DNA from: Limnomonas spitsbergensis
Taxonomy: Eukaryota > Chlorophyta > Chlorophyceae > Chlamydomonadales
Direction of reading: 5' to 3'
DNA length: 64,000 bases
Assembly: GCA_037349105.1 (NCBI GenBank)
Contig: JAYJMM010000109.1
Location: 652,501 to 716,500 of the forward strand
Position 1 is the first letter of the stretch. Each line of letters starts with the position of its first letter. Positions 9,952-22,802 of the stretch are shown in pieces. A program made the translations under genes and the position numbers. The notes under the pieces were generated by a model. The model was not told the DNA's origin. It was given only the letters and a program-made list of their open reading frames with translations, and searched no databases.

Positions 9952-11475
9952 CCTTACCAGTATTTGATTTGTTAACCCTTCTTAGTTATGAGATTGGCCT
10001 GATCTGATCTGATCTGACTACCAGACCTTATACTTTCGTTATGATAGGCCAAGGTCAAACTTGGTCCGAAATAATTCTAATTTTTGTGACTGCCGGTAAG
10101 TTCGTTGCTGAGCCACATTTTGACTGACTTTCGGTATGAATTCAGAGTCCCAGCTCTGCCTAGATGTAACTTGTCCAGACGGAGAAAGCTAGCTGAAGCA
10201 GCCCGTAACTTATTATGATGACTTTTTGGGATCTAATTTGTAAGAGCACATAGGGTCACTTTGCTGCTAATTTTAGGTCGCATGGTACGACTTTCAGGAG
10301 ATTTGTCTTCCTAGACACGCCTTGCGCTGTAGGCAACTATCTCTATCGCACTACTGGTATGCTAATTTTTCAATTGCGTGCCATGAAGGAGCGTGTAAAT
10401 CGAACCCGCAAACCACTTCAGGCGCTACAAAATGGCTTGGCAGAACTGATTTTAATCTGGTGATCAGCCAGTTCGACACAACTAGTTAAAATCTGGTGGC
10501 CAGTCTAGAAGAACTCAGCGCCCCGGAATAAAGGGTAAGGCCCTGCGCCCTAGTGTCCTGCATCTGCGGGCAAGTTGACTGAGCTAATATGCAGGCCAAG
10601 AGCTGTAAAAACACGAGATCTGCTGTGCGCTCAATGAACATAAGCTTATCCTGATCGTTACATAATTAACGGCGAGTGATGCCCTAGCAGGGCATACACG
10701 CCTCCGAACCATAAGTGCATGCCACATTCGAAGGAACTTTCAATGCCAGGCTCAGTCGAGTAGCCGGCTGCTCCATTTGCGTCCCATTTTATTCAGCGAA
10801 TGCATCAAAGGGCTCATTCAGCTTCTTCATCAGCGGGTCAACCTGAGGTGAAACAGGGGTGCATGGGTCAAGGTCTTGACGTAACACCTCTGGGACCCAA
10901 AAAGGCTCAGCCGCGTGGGCGCCTAACTGATAGGGGCAGGAAAAGAGGGGTACATGGGGTGCATGGGTCCTTCGTTAGCCACAGTTCACAGGCCAATGAC
11001 TCTTGCATGCCAAAAGCATCGGACTCCTTACGGGACTCCTCAGTCAAAGGTGTGAGACCCAGGACACAAGGGCCATGGGCCTACCGGACGTCCCTGCTAG
11101 CAGCCCATGGGCACAGCTAATGGGCTGATGGGACATCAGAGGCCTGCACGGCGCTCTGGGAACACAGCACTGAGCCCCCATTGGCACCCCTGATCCCTCC
11201 CCTTTAACCCTAAACCCTCCCCTTGCCCATCCCCATGTAAAACATGTCGTACCCGCCAGGAATTGCATTCTCCCCTGACCCTTCCCCATCAAGGCCTTAA
11301 GGTCAGCCACTTGAGCCCACCTAGTCCTTACCTGCCAGGTTTCCCCCTCAGTCCCTCCCCCTCCCCACCCATGATCCCCCCACAAATCAATCTGACCCCA
11401 TTGTATAATAGAAACACCATCGTGACAACCGGAAACCCTGAACCCCTAAGACAGCCAGCACAACCGCCCATTGGC
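9952..11475. other. Intergenic region
   Basis: No convincing gene. A short GATCT repeat lies near 9998-10016 and an R1 repeat copy at 10868-10945. The part from about 11150 is pyrimidine-rich and lies 3' of the RAP-domain gene. Confidence 0.5.
10868..10945 (+). repeat. Dispersed repeat family R1, copy 3
   Basis: Contains TTGACGTAACACCTCTGGGA and then CAGCCGCGTGGGCGCCTAAC, the same two blocks as the copies at 1920-1995 and 53325-53400. Confidence 0.55.
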
Positions 11476-14400
11476 CTATTTAACATGAAACCCCTCGACA
11501 TCCCAACACAAAACCTCCTCACGCCCATGTCCTGCTCCACTGACCTTGGCACCCGGGACGGCCGCCTTGATGGCAGCCAGTACAAATGCTGCCTTGGCCT
11601 TGTTGTCAGCCAGGCTGGAGAACTCAGAGGAGGGGATCTGCACCACCTTGAAGCCAGCAGCCGCCAACAGGCCAGAGCGGGCTGAGGCGGGTCCAAGCAT
11701 CTGCACACAAGGGCGAGGGTTGAACTCAATGCATGGGCAGTCAACCCAGCACTGCCTGATTGCCAAAGAGGGCGACACGGGCAGCATGGAGGGGGGTGTG
11801 CACCGAAACCAGGCAGCAGTGATTGACTTGCCAGCATGCTAGATTTAAATATTGAATTGACGTCTTTCCGTGTTATCTTTCCATTTTCCGCGCCTCTATT
11901 TTATATTAAACCTTTTGTGTTATAATCTATATGACTATATGCTTACTTGGCTCAAGCGGCCCCTGTGATTGATAAGTCTCCTAGGGGCGTCAAGACCACA
12001 TCACTTCCTCGTCCCCGAATGCCTCCACACCGGCACCAACTCAGGCCAAGCAAACACCCTTAAATTTACACGGCCTCAAAACCCTACTGAGACGCTGCAG
12101 GTACATCCACACTACAATCCCCATAGAGAAGACATACCTGTACTGCCTAGGTGGCCACCATCATCCACGCCTCTGGGGCTATACCTTTCCTTTCAGCGCC
12201 CCACAACACCAAGCCTCAAGCCTCTTGGGCTTGACTTTTCTTCAAGCCTAGGCTATACTTTTCTTCAAGCCTGGGCTATACCCTTCTTCAAGCCTTGGGC
12301 TATACTTTTTCTTCAAGCCTTCAGCGCCCCAAGCCTCTGGGGCTATACCTCTCATTCAGCACCCCACAACACCAACAAGCTGCCAGGGCCAGTGTTTCTT
12401 TCTTCGGCAACGAGGCCACCATCAGCCGGCCGCCCCGCGGCCGGCAAAGGCCCCATTGGGACTTAACCTGGACCAGCCTACAGCGGGCGGCCCAAGCAGC
12501 ATGGCTGGTCACACCTGGGGCCTCTGGCGGGGAAAGCCGGTTTGGTAGAGCTGATATGTAGCCGAGTGACGAAAAAACAAGCACTGGCCAGGGCTCATCA
12601 CTGCCCCCTGCCGCCTCAAACCAGGCACCCCCGGTTGGTTCATTGAGAATGCATGCCCAAGCCCCTCCCTGTGCCTCACCACGCTAGGGTGTGTGGCTGA
12701 GGTGTAGCCGGGGAAAACAGGCTCCACAGCGATCATGTTCGCATCCAGCTTGACGGCAATGTCCACCACCAGCCCCTCGGCCGAGGTGTGGGAGTAGCTC
12801 TTCATGGCCTTGGCCACCTCGGGGCGATACCTGGGGTTGGGGATCAGGGGGAGTGGATATCAGGCTTTCAGGAGCAGGGTGACAGAAGAGGGTTTCCATC
12901 ATCAGGGGAACTCAAACAGGGTCTCGGGTGCGAGGTTTTGGAAGTAGGGCTCCAGAAGCAGGGTTCTCATAATCACTCATTTTGAGGGTTGGCTGGCAAC
13001 CTCTAGGCGGTACCTGGGGTGTGGGATCAAGGGGCGGGGACCTTAGGGATTTAAGACAGGGTTTAGTATGTGGATCTCTGGCGTCCATCTCCCAGCCCTA
13101 GATATCCACCACCAGCTGCACGTTGGAGGGGAGAAACAGCGCCCCGTGCATGGGAGGGACAAGGGCGCCCCACTCCGCTCCGTAAGTCATGGTCGGCCAG
13201 GGCCAAGAAGACCCACCTTGCTCCAAAGGCAAGCGCCACCGCCTCCCCGAGGTCCTGCACAAAGGCCGAGCTGGCGCTGCTGCGCTTGAGCGCCATGCTG
13301 GCACCGCCCAGGTTGTACATCTTGAGGGCGTACGCTTGGACCTGTCATGAGTGCAGAGGAGGAGCGGACGGGGCAGAGTTTTACTTTTGCTTAAGCACAT
13401 ATTTAGATGCTACAGCTCGGACCTAATGAGGCAGATCAGATCATTCCAAGTTCACCAGAGGAATTTGGGTCGAACCCCACTTCCTTCACTGTCACTACCA
13501 GTATCACAACGTCTAATGTTCCTCCGTCGGGTGACAGATTGGCAGTCCATCAGTATGGCGGCTTGGTAGTCCATACCTGCTCCGGCAGCTTGGCCTGTGG
13601 CGCCAGGGTGGACACGTTGTACAGCGCACCCATCTGATACACATTGACGCAAGTGGGGTCCTGCTGCACAGCGGCAGAGGCAACTGCAAAGAGAGCAGAA
13701 AGCGCCTGGGGGAAATTGAGTGTGTGGGGGGGGCATTGAAGCGTCAGTTGGGAGCAAAATCGTTCAAATGTCAGTATAGATGCAAAACACACACAGCCTG
13801 TTGAATTCATAATCAAAAACTACAACAGGCTCACCTCCTTGTCAGTTGACCCCATCAGAGCGAGGCCCCACGCTGCGTCGATCGCGTGCGAGGGGCTGAG
13901 CTCGGCGGCACCGGCCTTGAGGGCAGCAGCCAGGGAACGTGCAGTCTCCGAATCAGCCTTGTAGCCTGATCAGGGGGCAGGTGGGTAGGTCAGGGGTGCA
14001 ACTCCTTGAGGAGATACGAGGGCAGGGCCATTGAAGTCCGCATCGGCCTTGATCAGCGAGCAGGTGATCAGGTCGGGCTCCCTAAGCTGAAGCAGGAGGA
14101 CCAAGCAGGAAGACCAAGCCAGCAGCACCAGGAGGGAAGGTCCCATTCAATCAGCTCCTGGTGGCAGGAGAGTGAGTCCCATAGCATGTTGTTTAAGGGT
14201 CAGCGATACCCTTCGAGTCAGCCTTCAAGCACGACCCAGGCTTCAGAGCAGCAGTGAGCGCATTGCTCAGCTTGAAGACAGGCTCCACAGTTGTAGCGTC
14301 AGCGTCAGGGATCCAAATTGAACTCGAGGGGGTCGCCAAACATGCGCGGCACTCACTGAGGAAGCCCAGAGACCAGGCCATGGCCGCAGCATCAATGGGG

Positions 14401-17400
14401 CTCTCCAACGCTCCCGTCTTGCCCTTGGTGGCCTTGACCAAAGCGTCCAGGGTCGGCTTGTCGGTGCGACGCAGCTTAGCCAGCGCCCAGATGGCCTACA
14501 GTGAACAGGAGTTTAGGTATCTAATAGGTGCGGCATGGACGCGTATGATGACATACCGTAGATTCGATATGCCTTCTCTCGGGTATGATAAAAACATTTC
14601 TTTCAATGCTGTCCTCAGAGCAAACTTTCGACCAAGACTATTATTTTCTGACTGGAATCTGGCGTTGAAAATCGAGGATTAGTAATTACGTGGATCCCTC
14701 GAACCCTAAACAAAGTTAATTAATGAGGGAAGGCAAAGCAAATCTACAGTATACAGAGTTCATTGTAGGCTAGGTCGCTTCAGCCTGCACAACTGCATGC
14801 AAGTTGCAACGCCTAAATTCAAATCCTCGGAGCAAGGTGCACCTAGACCAGGTGGGGGGGGGGGCATAGTGAAAAGCTCTCGCTTGATGCCAGCAGGACC
14901 CACTGGCCGCCTTTTCAGAGCCAGCCCGAAATCGAAGGGCACACAGCCCCACCCAAGAATCGTCATTGGTAGGGCACGCTTCTTTCCATACGCACAGCAT
15001 CTGCAGTGCAAACTGTCGTTCCACAGCCTGAAGGCACAAACGTCCCTGCCTCGTCACACTGCCCACCCCGTTATTACTCATTCATATTAAAATTGAGTGG
15101 AAGCATTTCTTTTCTACTACCGGTACTGGAAATAACAGTGATGTCTAATTTTCAAAACATTCCAGGCTGGCGCAACAAATCTCCACCCCCCCTCTCTCGC
15201 CCCACCTGCACTGCCTGCTTGGGCGCGAGCTCAGACGCCTTCTCTGTCAGCACCTTGGACACACCCTTGGCCAGCTCCCCGTCATCATGGTGGGCAGCAG
15301 CAAAGCCCCACAGGAGCCGGGCAAGGTCGCCAGGGGTGTACTTGGCAAGACTGGCCATGGCCTGTGCAGCAGGCGCGCGTGCATGGAGGGCAAGAACACA
15401 AGGCTGTCACAAGAGTCATTGAATGAAAGAAAGTGACGGAACACCAACCCACAAGGCCTGGCAGGCCCTCCTGGTTCATCCTCTGCGCCAGGTGCAGAGA
15501 TCAGGAGCAAGTAGTCATTTGAAGGCGGGGTTTGGTGCTCAGTGACCTGGTGCAAGGGGGTCATGAGTCGTGAGCTGCATCGGCAGTCAGATGCACGAGG
15601 GGAGTGTAAGTCATCCACTGATCGTGACCATCAGCAGGGACGGCCCATGAAGGTCACGTCTGAACCCATCAGAGATCTACTGCAGCAAAACAATCAGCAA
15701 CAAGCGCCTCACAAGCTCTACCCTGCCGAGCCCACAGTTGCCAGGCCCAGGCCCAGAGCCCAGGCTAGGCACATATCCCAGGCTCAGGCTCAGCTGCTGA
15801 GCACAGCCCTTGTCGCACGGACTCCTCAGCGCCTTCTACATTTAGACCTGCCCCTCCTTGCGCCATCTTTCATGCGTGCTGATCATGGCTGTGTGAATCT
15901 GTCCCTGCCGAGCCTGTCACCCCCACCAGTGCACATGGGCATACGTCGTGAGCATCTGTCATTTCCCTTCCTTATGCCCCCCCCACCTGCGCGCTGATCT
16001 TGTTGAACCCTAAACCCTGAACCTTACGCCCCCTCACCTGCTCGCTGATCTTGTTGAACAGCTCAGCATCCTTGACGCAAGCCTTGCCGAGCGCTTCAGC
16101 CACAATTGAGACTTGGGCAGGGCTCATGGAGCTCAGCAGGGCCGCAGCGGGGCCAGACAGCTCTGCAACCTGCAGTAGACCAAAGGGGAAGGGTCCAGGC
16201 CTGGTGACGGGACAGTCACAAGGGGGGAGGGGGCAGCAGGGCAGGACAGTGGGGTAATCTGCGGCGTTGCGGCATGCAGCGCTGCTATTTGGGGTCAAGA
16301 AGTGACAAACAGAGGGCTTCCATGGCAGGACCACTTTGATATGGAGATAGTTCAAACGCCTCCTGTTCCAGGGCTGGGATGCATGGGATATGTGCTGCAA
16401 GAGATTAAGAGCGGCCATGCAGTGTTCTGGATTGGAGAAACTTGCGCAGTTCAGCAAAAACGTGCATGAAACAGCTTTGGACGCGAGGCAGCTTTTAAAG
16501 TGAAGCATCTTTGAACGTGAGGCAGGTTTCAGCGTGAAGCAGTTGACTCAAAGAGAATCTACCTAGCCCTCACATTGCACCGCCTCTACTCTGCCATAAC
16601 CCTTTCCATGCCATACCATCCACAGTTACTGTTTCCATCACCTCTTGTGCCATGCCATTTGTTGTTATCAGCACTCTCAACCTTGAGGTGGTCCACCTGC
16701 CACCATCTGCTCTGCCGTTGCCATCCCAACTCATCCCATGCCATCTGCTGTAGCCTCTCCCATGCTGTCTCATGGCATCCCATCTCGCGTTCTTAATATC
16801 CATACTCACAGTCTTGAAGTGGTCCACGCCGGCAGTGGTGGCGGCCCAGAGGAAGGACGTCAAGCTCGCCGCATCGAATGAACCCTTAACAGCCTGGGCA
16901 GAGATGAAGACCTTGCCCCAGAGGCTGCAACCAGGGGGGATGGCACCGTTGGAGCAAGGACTCATGACTCGTCATCATGCTCAGCGCTCAGCTTTTTAGA
17001 GCTCAGGTGCAAAGCAGCCACTCAGCACCAAACTCACAGTCGGTCACCCTTCGCTTGCAGGTAAGCCAGGGAAACGGCAGCATCGGCGACCTCCTTGCCA
17101 GTGATGGACTCATTCGACAGCATGCGGTCAAGCTCGCTTAAGACGCCTGCCAAGTCCCCATCAACGGCAACCTCCGCAAGCGCCATGTGGGAGCTCACAG
17201 AAGTGCTGATTCCGCACTGCTGCAGCGCCTGTTAAATAGCAAGCTCCGTATCATTATCCACGGCGCCACTCTTGAGCACAACAACGGGCAAGATTGTGCA
17301 TGACTTACACTCGCCAAGGCGATGGAGCAAGGAGGTACTTGCTGAGAAGACCTGTCGTTGGCGATACATATTCCAATGTTATTTCAGCTCGAGGAAAACT

Positions 17401-17549
17401 CTCAACATCTCGACTTGATCGTCGGCTTCATCAAGAGCCAGGTCGCACCTGACCATCGAGGATAGGCCCCTAGAGCTACCAACGCTCAGCAACGGGAGGC
17501 CTGATCCCACGAACACAGACAGCGCCTTCTGAGCTGTGTGGGCAGACAT
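11476..17549 (-). CDS. RAP-domain protein, probable organelle RNA factor (multi-exon)
   Basis: Proposed exons with GT-AG borders and compatible phases: 17454-17549 (ATG at 17549), 17038-17228, 16810-16924, 16038-16169, 15206-15361, 14357-14495, 13835-13965, 13577-13705, 13217-13341, and one from 12830 leftward whose end is unclear. The last recognised exon runs from 11700 to a donor-like site at 11545 or a stop at 11476. The body consists of helical repeats with motifs such as LARLLWGFA and AIWALAKL, as in FASTK/OPR-like proteins. The final exons look like a RAP domain (GLVVDIAVKLDANMIAV, then LLAAAGFKVVQIPSSEF). Such proteins bind and process chloroplast or mitochondrial RNA. The first 32 residues are Ser/Val/Leu-rich without acidic residues, compatible with a transit peptide. 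The exon junctions between 12.75 and 11.7 kb are unresolved. Confidence 0.75.
12170..12370. repeat. Degenerate tandem repeat inside the RAP gene
   Basis: A unit of about 30 bp containing CTTCAAGCCT and GGGCTATAC recurs about four times at 12235-12325, flanked by two copies of a longer block containing GGGGCTATACCT and CCCCACAACACCAA. It lies in the presumed last intron. Confidence 0.6.
15987..16060 (-). repeat. 51-bp duplication of an exon end with its splice donor
   Basis: The last codons of the exon ending at 16038 (TTCAACAAGATCAGCGAGCAG minus its last base, then GTGAGG) are repeated 51 bp downstream as a near copy ending at 15987, again followed by a donor-like GTGGGG. The intervening 17 codons are open, so use of either donor keeps the reading frame. 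Confidence 0.7.
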
Positions 17550-18534
17550 GGCCTCTCGCGCAGCTCCTGTGGCATGAGACGAGCTCCATTCAGATTAGCT
17601 GGCTAATTAAATTAAGGATTGACAACGATGCAAATAATTCTAGCCCATGCCGGCTGATCGGCCATAATCGACAGGCACGATCGCACACACCTGCACATCG
17701 CAGAAGACGCAAAGTTTGTGTCCGCATTCTTATGAGAGTTTCGTGTAATTCTGGGCTTTGAAAGTTTTGTCATCTTCATTGTAGCTCCGGAACCTTAACA
17801 TGTTCACTGTATACCCAATTACCCATGTCTCCTGCGTCTACAAAGCCTCATTCAAAGCCTTTGTGAACAAGGAAATTAATTTCATACATCTGCCTCAATC
17901 AATGGAAGAGAAAAGGTTAGCCTGCAAGCCTCTGTAGCATTCCATGCCATAGCAGTAGTAACAGTACTGCTGGTAAACAAAACGGTACCGATACCATCAC
18001 CTACTCTGAGTATCGGTAATCTGCCCCCGCTTGCAAGGGGCAATGCCAGAGTCAGAGTGACAAGAGGAGTCCGGCTTCAGCTTGCAGAAGCCACTAAGAG
18101 ATTACCACGGTATGTAACATATCGTACAGGATACCTATGTCATGTATTCCGATATATTCCACCCAGCAGCCACAAATCCAAGATGCGGAACATCAATGAT
18201 GCTAAAAAACTGTATCATCATTGCCCTGTCTTGCACATATAATGATCGCATTCAAATACTGCCTTGAACCTACCAAGACATGCCCTAACTGGCTCCCTGA
18301 GGGTCTGAACTGCTAGTCTGCAGCCCAGTGCTTCGTAGCACTATCCATCGCAGAGTCTGGCAGAATCACAGTTTATCAGTCACAAAATATGTACGATCAC
18401 AAGAGTTCTTCACAAATCACTAGCATGGGCCATCAGAGGCAGCAACATACACCATGCATTGACAGCATGGTATCAGCATGGCATCAGCGTGATTCATTAT
18501 TGCACGCTATCTGTTTTTTCGTCATGCCTCGTCC
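17550..18534. other. Intergenic region between two minus-strand genes
   Basis: Lies upstream of the RAP-domain gene and downstream of the glycosidase-like gene. It is AT-richer than the genes. No domain, repeat or RNA gene was recognised, so it probably holds the RAP gene promoter. Confidence 0.5.
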
Positions 18535-20047
18535 TTATTCTAGTGCACTCCCCCTGCCGTTCCAGTTATTCAGGATGTCACATACCTCGTCGAATCTGAA
18601 GCTGCCGTGCTCATCATAGCTTCTGGCATAGATCCCGGTCACGTCCGAAGAGGCAACGTTCCAGAGGAAGACGGCCGAGACTGGGTATTGGTACACGGTC
18701 CTCTGTAACATTGCCCATGCCACTAACTGCTTGAAATAGGTCACAAGGCCGTCGTGCATGGCGGTCCTGCGCCAGGGGCTGGGGCCAGAAAATATCCCTT
18801 GGTAGGGGTGCACTGCGGCCTCTGCAAACGTCTTGGCGAGGCAGTCGCCGCTATCGCAGGTCCCGCCCCGATGTCGATCTCTGAGAAGTGCAGCTCGTAA
18901 CCTGGGAGCTGCATCAGCTGCTCCAAATTGACGCCCACATGCGATAACTCGGACTCCATGACGAAGATGGCACGGGAGAACTGCCACAGCTGCGGCCTCG
19001 CGTCCATCGTTGGGTAGCTGGACATGCCAATGAAGTCGGCGCCCCGGAACATTCTGTCCACGCCCGCCTGGTCAAACAGGCCGGCATCTCTGGCGGTGCA
19101 GGCACGCATCCCGCACAGGTTGTTCCAGTTCAGGCTGATTCCGATCCTGACAACGGCAGGGCCGGCGCCGGCGCCGCCGGTTGGCGACGTCGGCGTTAAG
19201 ATGTTCCTCACTGTCTGAGCCATCTGTAGGAACTGGTCGGGGTAGCTGAGCACCATCAGGCTCATCTCGCCCTGCATGCACATATACACGTGTGTCTGCG
19301 GCTTTACCGCCTCCACAAGCGCGTATGCCAAGGGCTGCACCATGATCTGGTAGTAGGATCGGCCAGAGTAGTTGGCCAGCGGATCCATGATCAGCGCGTT
19401 GCGCCACAGGCCGTGGCTGTGTCCAGTGCTGGCGTTGTCCAGGTGGTGAGTGACCTCGAGGTGTGTGAAGCCATGGTGCACGGCAGACGCAAAGCAGAGC
19501 CGCATGCCGGCGTGCAGGCCTGCGGCCATCTCATTAGTGATCGGTGCACACTCCGAGTCCCTCATGTAGCAGAATGAGGTGGGCATGTTGCTGCTGCCGC
19601 CGTTGCCGTCGCCATTGTTGTCGATGATGAAATGGCCATTGATGACGAATGTGAGCTTGGTGCCTCTGCAGTAGCGGCGCACCCTTATCACTGAGGCGAT
19701 GCATGCAGACGGTGTACCAGGGGCAGAATTTGAGGTAGCAGCAGCAGGATCCGCAGCTGCAGCAGAGCTTGTGGTGGTGTCGGAGTCATCATGTGCGACG
19801 ACCTCCCAATCATTGAGCAGCTGATTTCGACGCCGGGTTCCAGAACCTGGTCTTGCTGTTTATTTTTCTGCGCATTGGTCATAGCGGCAGCAGTGCTGAC
19901 GAGGGAGCTGCAGGCAGCGGCCATGAGGAGAAAAAGCATGAGAGCAGAGCTCGGTCTGCTGTTATGGCAGCCGATTCTGGAGGCAGCATCGCTGCTGTTG
20001 CTGCTGCTACTGCTGCCTCTAGCAGCGACGGTGTTGATGGAGTGCAT
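18535..20047 (-). CDS. Secreted clan GH-A-like glycosidase, two frame breaks
   Basis: ATG at 20047 starts a protein with a Ser-rich N-terminus and a hydrophobic stretch (ALMLFLLMAAACSSLVSTAA) typical of a signal peptide or anchor. The catalytic part reads in a second frame from about 19800 to 18868 and a third from there to the stop at 18535. Motifs fit a TIM-barrel glycoside hydrolase: MQGEMS as a possible acid/base Glu, GADFIGMSSYP as in GH53 galactanases, and HFSEIDIG as the nucleophile strand. The C-terminal part continues sensibly after the second break (YPVSAVFLWNVASSDVTG). The breaks may be unspliced short introns, errors or mutations. Substrate is unknown; a wall polysaccharide is a reasonable guess for a secreted enzyme. 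Confidence 0.6.
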
Positions 20048-20099
20048 GATGACACTGTGTGGCACGGGTGGAAGGATATGTGAGGTGAAGAATGAGCAT

Positions 20100-20480
20100 G
20101 CAGTCGCGGAGTGGGGTACAGTGAAGTCTCATTCATTTGCCATGTGCTTCACATCTGTCGACATCACTCGCCATGATTCAGATATTTTGTTACTTGCATA
20201 GTCCATTGAGGAATCAGGTGGACACAGTTTCAGTGTGGGACACAGTGAAGGGGACCAGGTCTCATTTATTTGTCACATGCTTCAATTCAGGTGAAAAATC
20301 TAGGTTTCACTGGATTCAGATATTTTGAAACTGGGACACAGTCCATGGAGGAATCAGGAGGACTAGTTTGCAATATGGGACAGTGAGGATTGAAAACAAT
20401 CCCAATACCGTATGAAGTGCAATTTCTTGGTCGTAAGCTTCAATTCTGCTTCAATTCCTTAGATTGCGATAGTTTGATAC
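20100..20480. repeat. Degenerate tandem repeat of about 130 bp
   Basis: Blocks close to GGGACACAGTGAAG and CTCATTTATTTG followed by GATTCAGATATTTTG recur near 20110, 20240 and 20370. The copies are strongly diverged. The array lies just upstream of the glycosidase-like gene. Confidence 0.5.
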
Positions 20481-21510
20481 AAGTTTCAAAAATTTACAGT
20501 TCTTTGGGTGCCAAGGTGGGAATGAGTGTTGAGAAAATCAAATATGATAGCTCTGATCCCAGCATGTGATAAACATCTGTCTTCAGTGGTGGTGAGAATC
20601 TATAAATTGTCATCACTTCATCAGGATTTGAGCCTACTTCTGACCGTCTTTTGAAGTACCGTAGTCCGTTCGAGTTCGATCTGTCTCCATTTTTACTGCC
20701 CCTGGTATGCAGCATTACAATTTATTTATCGCTAATCATGATGACCAGTCCTTGCACATCCATGGACCATATTTTGACACACAATTCTTGATGCTAGGCT
20801 TCACTTTCCCAGTGATGCATACTGGTATGCTAATTTTTAAATATCATTTTTAGGCCCGAAAGTAGTCACGAGATGGAACACAGTGACGGAAGCAAGAGAG
20901 TTTTGACAGGGGACAGTCTCTGACTCGCTGCCACGGGGATTCCCCGGTGCTCACTGCCGTTTGTAGTTTAAATTTAAATCCACCAGGCAAGAGTTGACAA
21001 GCATGCAATAAAAACCAGAGGATAAAAACTCACCAGCTCGAAGATAGAAAATAACACGGCGATGGATTCTCATAAACGACGAGATTCTGTCAAGATGCAG
21101 ATGCGACGGTCTCGATGATATATCATAAAGTGAAGAAAATCGCACTGACTTGAGAGTCGCACTTCAAAAGAGCCTGCCATTGACCTGCCTGAGCCAGTCT
21201 GGCCGGATTATCAGGTATATCGGTAGAATCTTAATTGATGAAGAGCTAGGGATGCAGAGGCATTAATTAAAAATAGTCATGGGGTGGATAATTATAGCAT
21301 GATGATCCTGATTCATAGTAACTTATCAGGCTTCCATGTGATTATGATGGTCACCCAACCAAGGCCTCAGTAACCAACCGTGTTGTCGTGGACAATGAGC
21401 CAGGTGAACCCCTCCATGCTTAAATAAAACCTCTGCCCACCCCTTGAGACCAGAGGCACGCCTTGCCACCCTAGAGACGATTGAGATGCAGTGCCCTACT
21501 CGAGCATTTC
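20481..21510. other. Intergenic region
   Basis: No gene recognised. A 73-codon minus-strand frame near 20494-20715 has no known domain. Several short AT-rich tracts are present. Confidence 0.45.
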
Positions 21511-22802
21511 CCTCGTCTCAGCCACTTAATTTCACCTGGCAGATCAGGATAAACAGCTTCAGGTCAACGTCATGAAGACAGAGATCTTGGTGTTTAGCAG
21601 CCGCTAGGTAAGTTGCAAGGTAGTGAAGCACCTTAAGCTGCCTCTTTGCAGTGTGTACACCACGTGGCCGCCAACGTGAGTCTGTGGCACCATCTGCCTA
21701 CACCCATCCTGCAAGCAGCTGTCTATGCAGCGCCTTCAGCGAACTACAAAGATGTGGGCCACCGGTCACTGCCGGCCGCGGCACTGCGTAAGGGGCAGGA
21801 TGCAATCTACCTTACTTCAGCACCTGCGCCAGGCTGCGTGGCTTCATTCGTCCGCTGCCAGCTGGGGGGTTATGCCAGAGCTGCAGATTTAGCGGTTACA
21901 ACAAGACTGGTTGCAGCCCTTGCTCCGCCTCTACAATGCAGCGGTGGCACCGGCATTACAGCAAGACAGCCCACTCATGGCGGCTGACCTGCACCTTGCG
22001 GTCCGGGAGAACACCGGAGGGCCTACATGACACTGTGAGTTGATGGGGGCGCTGGAGTGTAGAGCAGCTGTTTCCATATTGTGTCAGGCAGTCTCTAACC
22101 TACAGCCACTCCCATTCTCAGAGGTGCTACAGCTTGTGGACGCGGCCTGCAAGCAGGTGCAGTTGGAGGCCACTGGCAGCGGAGAGCCCCAGGGACCCCG
22201 CCACCTAGCACAGGCCTGCAACTGCGTCATGTTCTAGCTTCACCAGAAACAGGGCGTGTACTGGTGTGCACATGATCCGACTGCACCTCGGTTATGGTTC
22301 GCACAAATGACATCGGTGCAATCGTCAACAACATGAAGTATGCTGATGCCAGCGGTGCTCGGCACCTGGAGGATTTGCTACATGTTTGCTTCCAGTGTCC
22401 TAGTGTCATGAAGGAGCACAGAGACAAGGGTTGCAAAGGTCTACTTGGGAGGTTGCAATATATTTTCACCAGTTGTCTGGTCAGGTGGGCGGCTCTGTCT
22501 TTCGTAGGTGATGTCATTCATCAAGGAGGGCAACGTTAAGGAGGGGATGGGGGGTTGCATTATATCCCTCTCAGGGCCACCTGTACCTTATTTACTTTCT
22601 CTTCTTCTGTACTTGTCCAGGACTTTTGGATCCCTAGCTTGGTTTGTGTGGTGTGGGTTTCGGAGCATAACTTGGTTACTGTTTACAGAGAAATGTCATG
22701 CATTTTTGTATCACTGTTCTCTGAGCGGTTATTTGGCGTTACTTCATTCCTGCTGGACCTATTTAGGTTCTCCACATGACAAATGGAAAGGGATACAAGT
22801 AT
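21511..22802 (+). pseudogene. Decayed LINE fragment, copy 1
   Basis: Starts at CCCTCGTCTCAGCCACT and matches 62741-64000 in the same orientation. Near 21555 one frame reads LQVNVMKTEILVF, like the Lys-Thr motif after the catalytic YADD box in LINE reverse transcriptases, then stops. Later frames include HLEDLLHVCFQCP, resembling the His-Cys motif near LINE C-termini. Several stops and frame changes make it non-functional. The upstream reverse transcriptase is missing. An insertion of about 60 bp near 22310-22370 is absent from the second copy. Confidence 0.55.

Noticed and set aside
15011..15023. Possible extra RAP-gene exon after an acceptor at about 15030
   Set aside because: The neighbouring exons (15206-15361 and 14357-14495) join in phase with a natural repeat sequence, so no exon is needed there.
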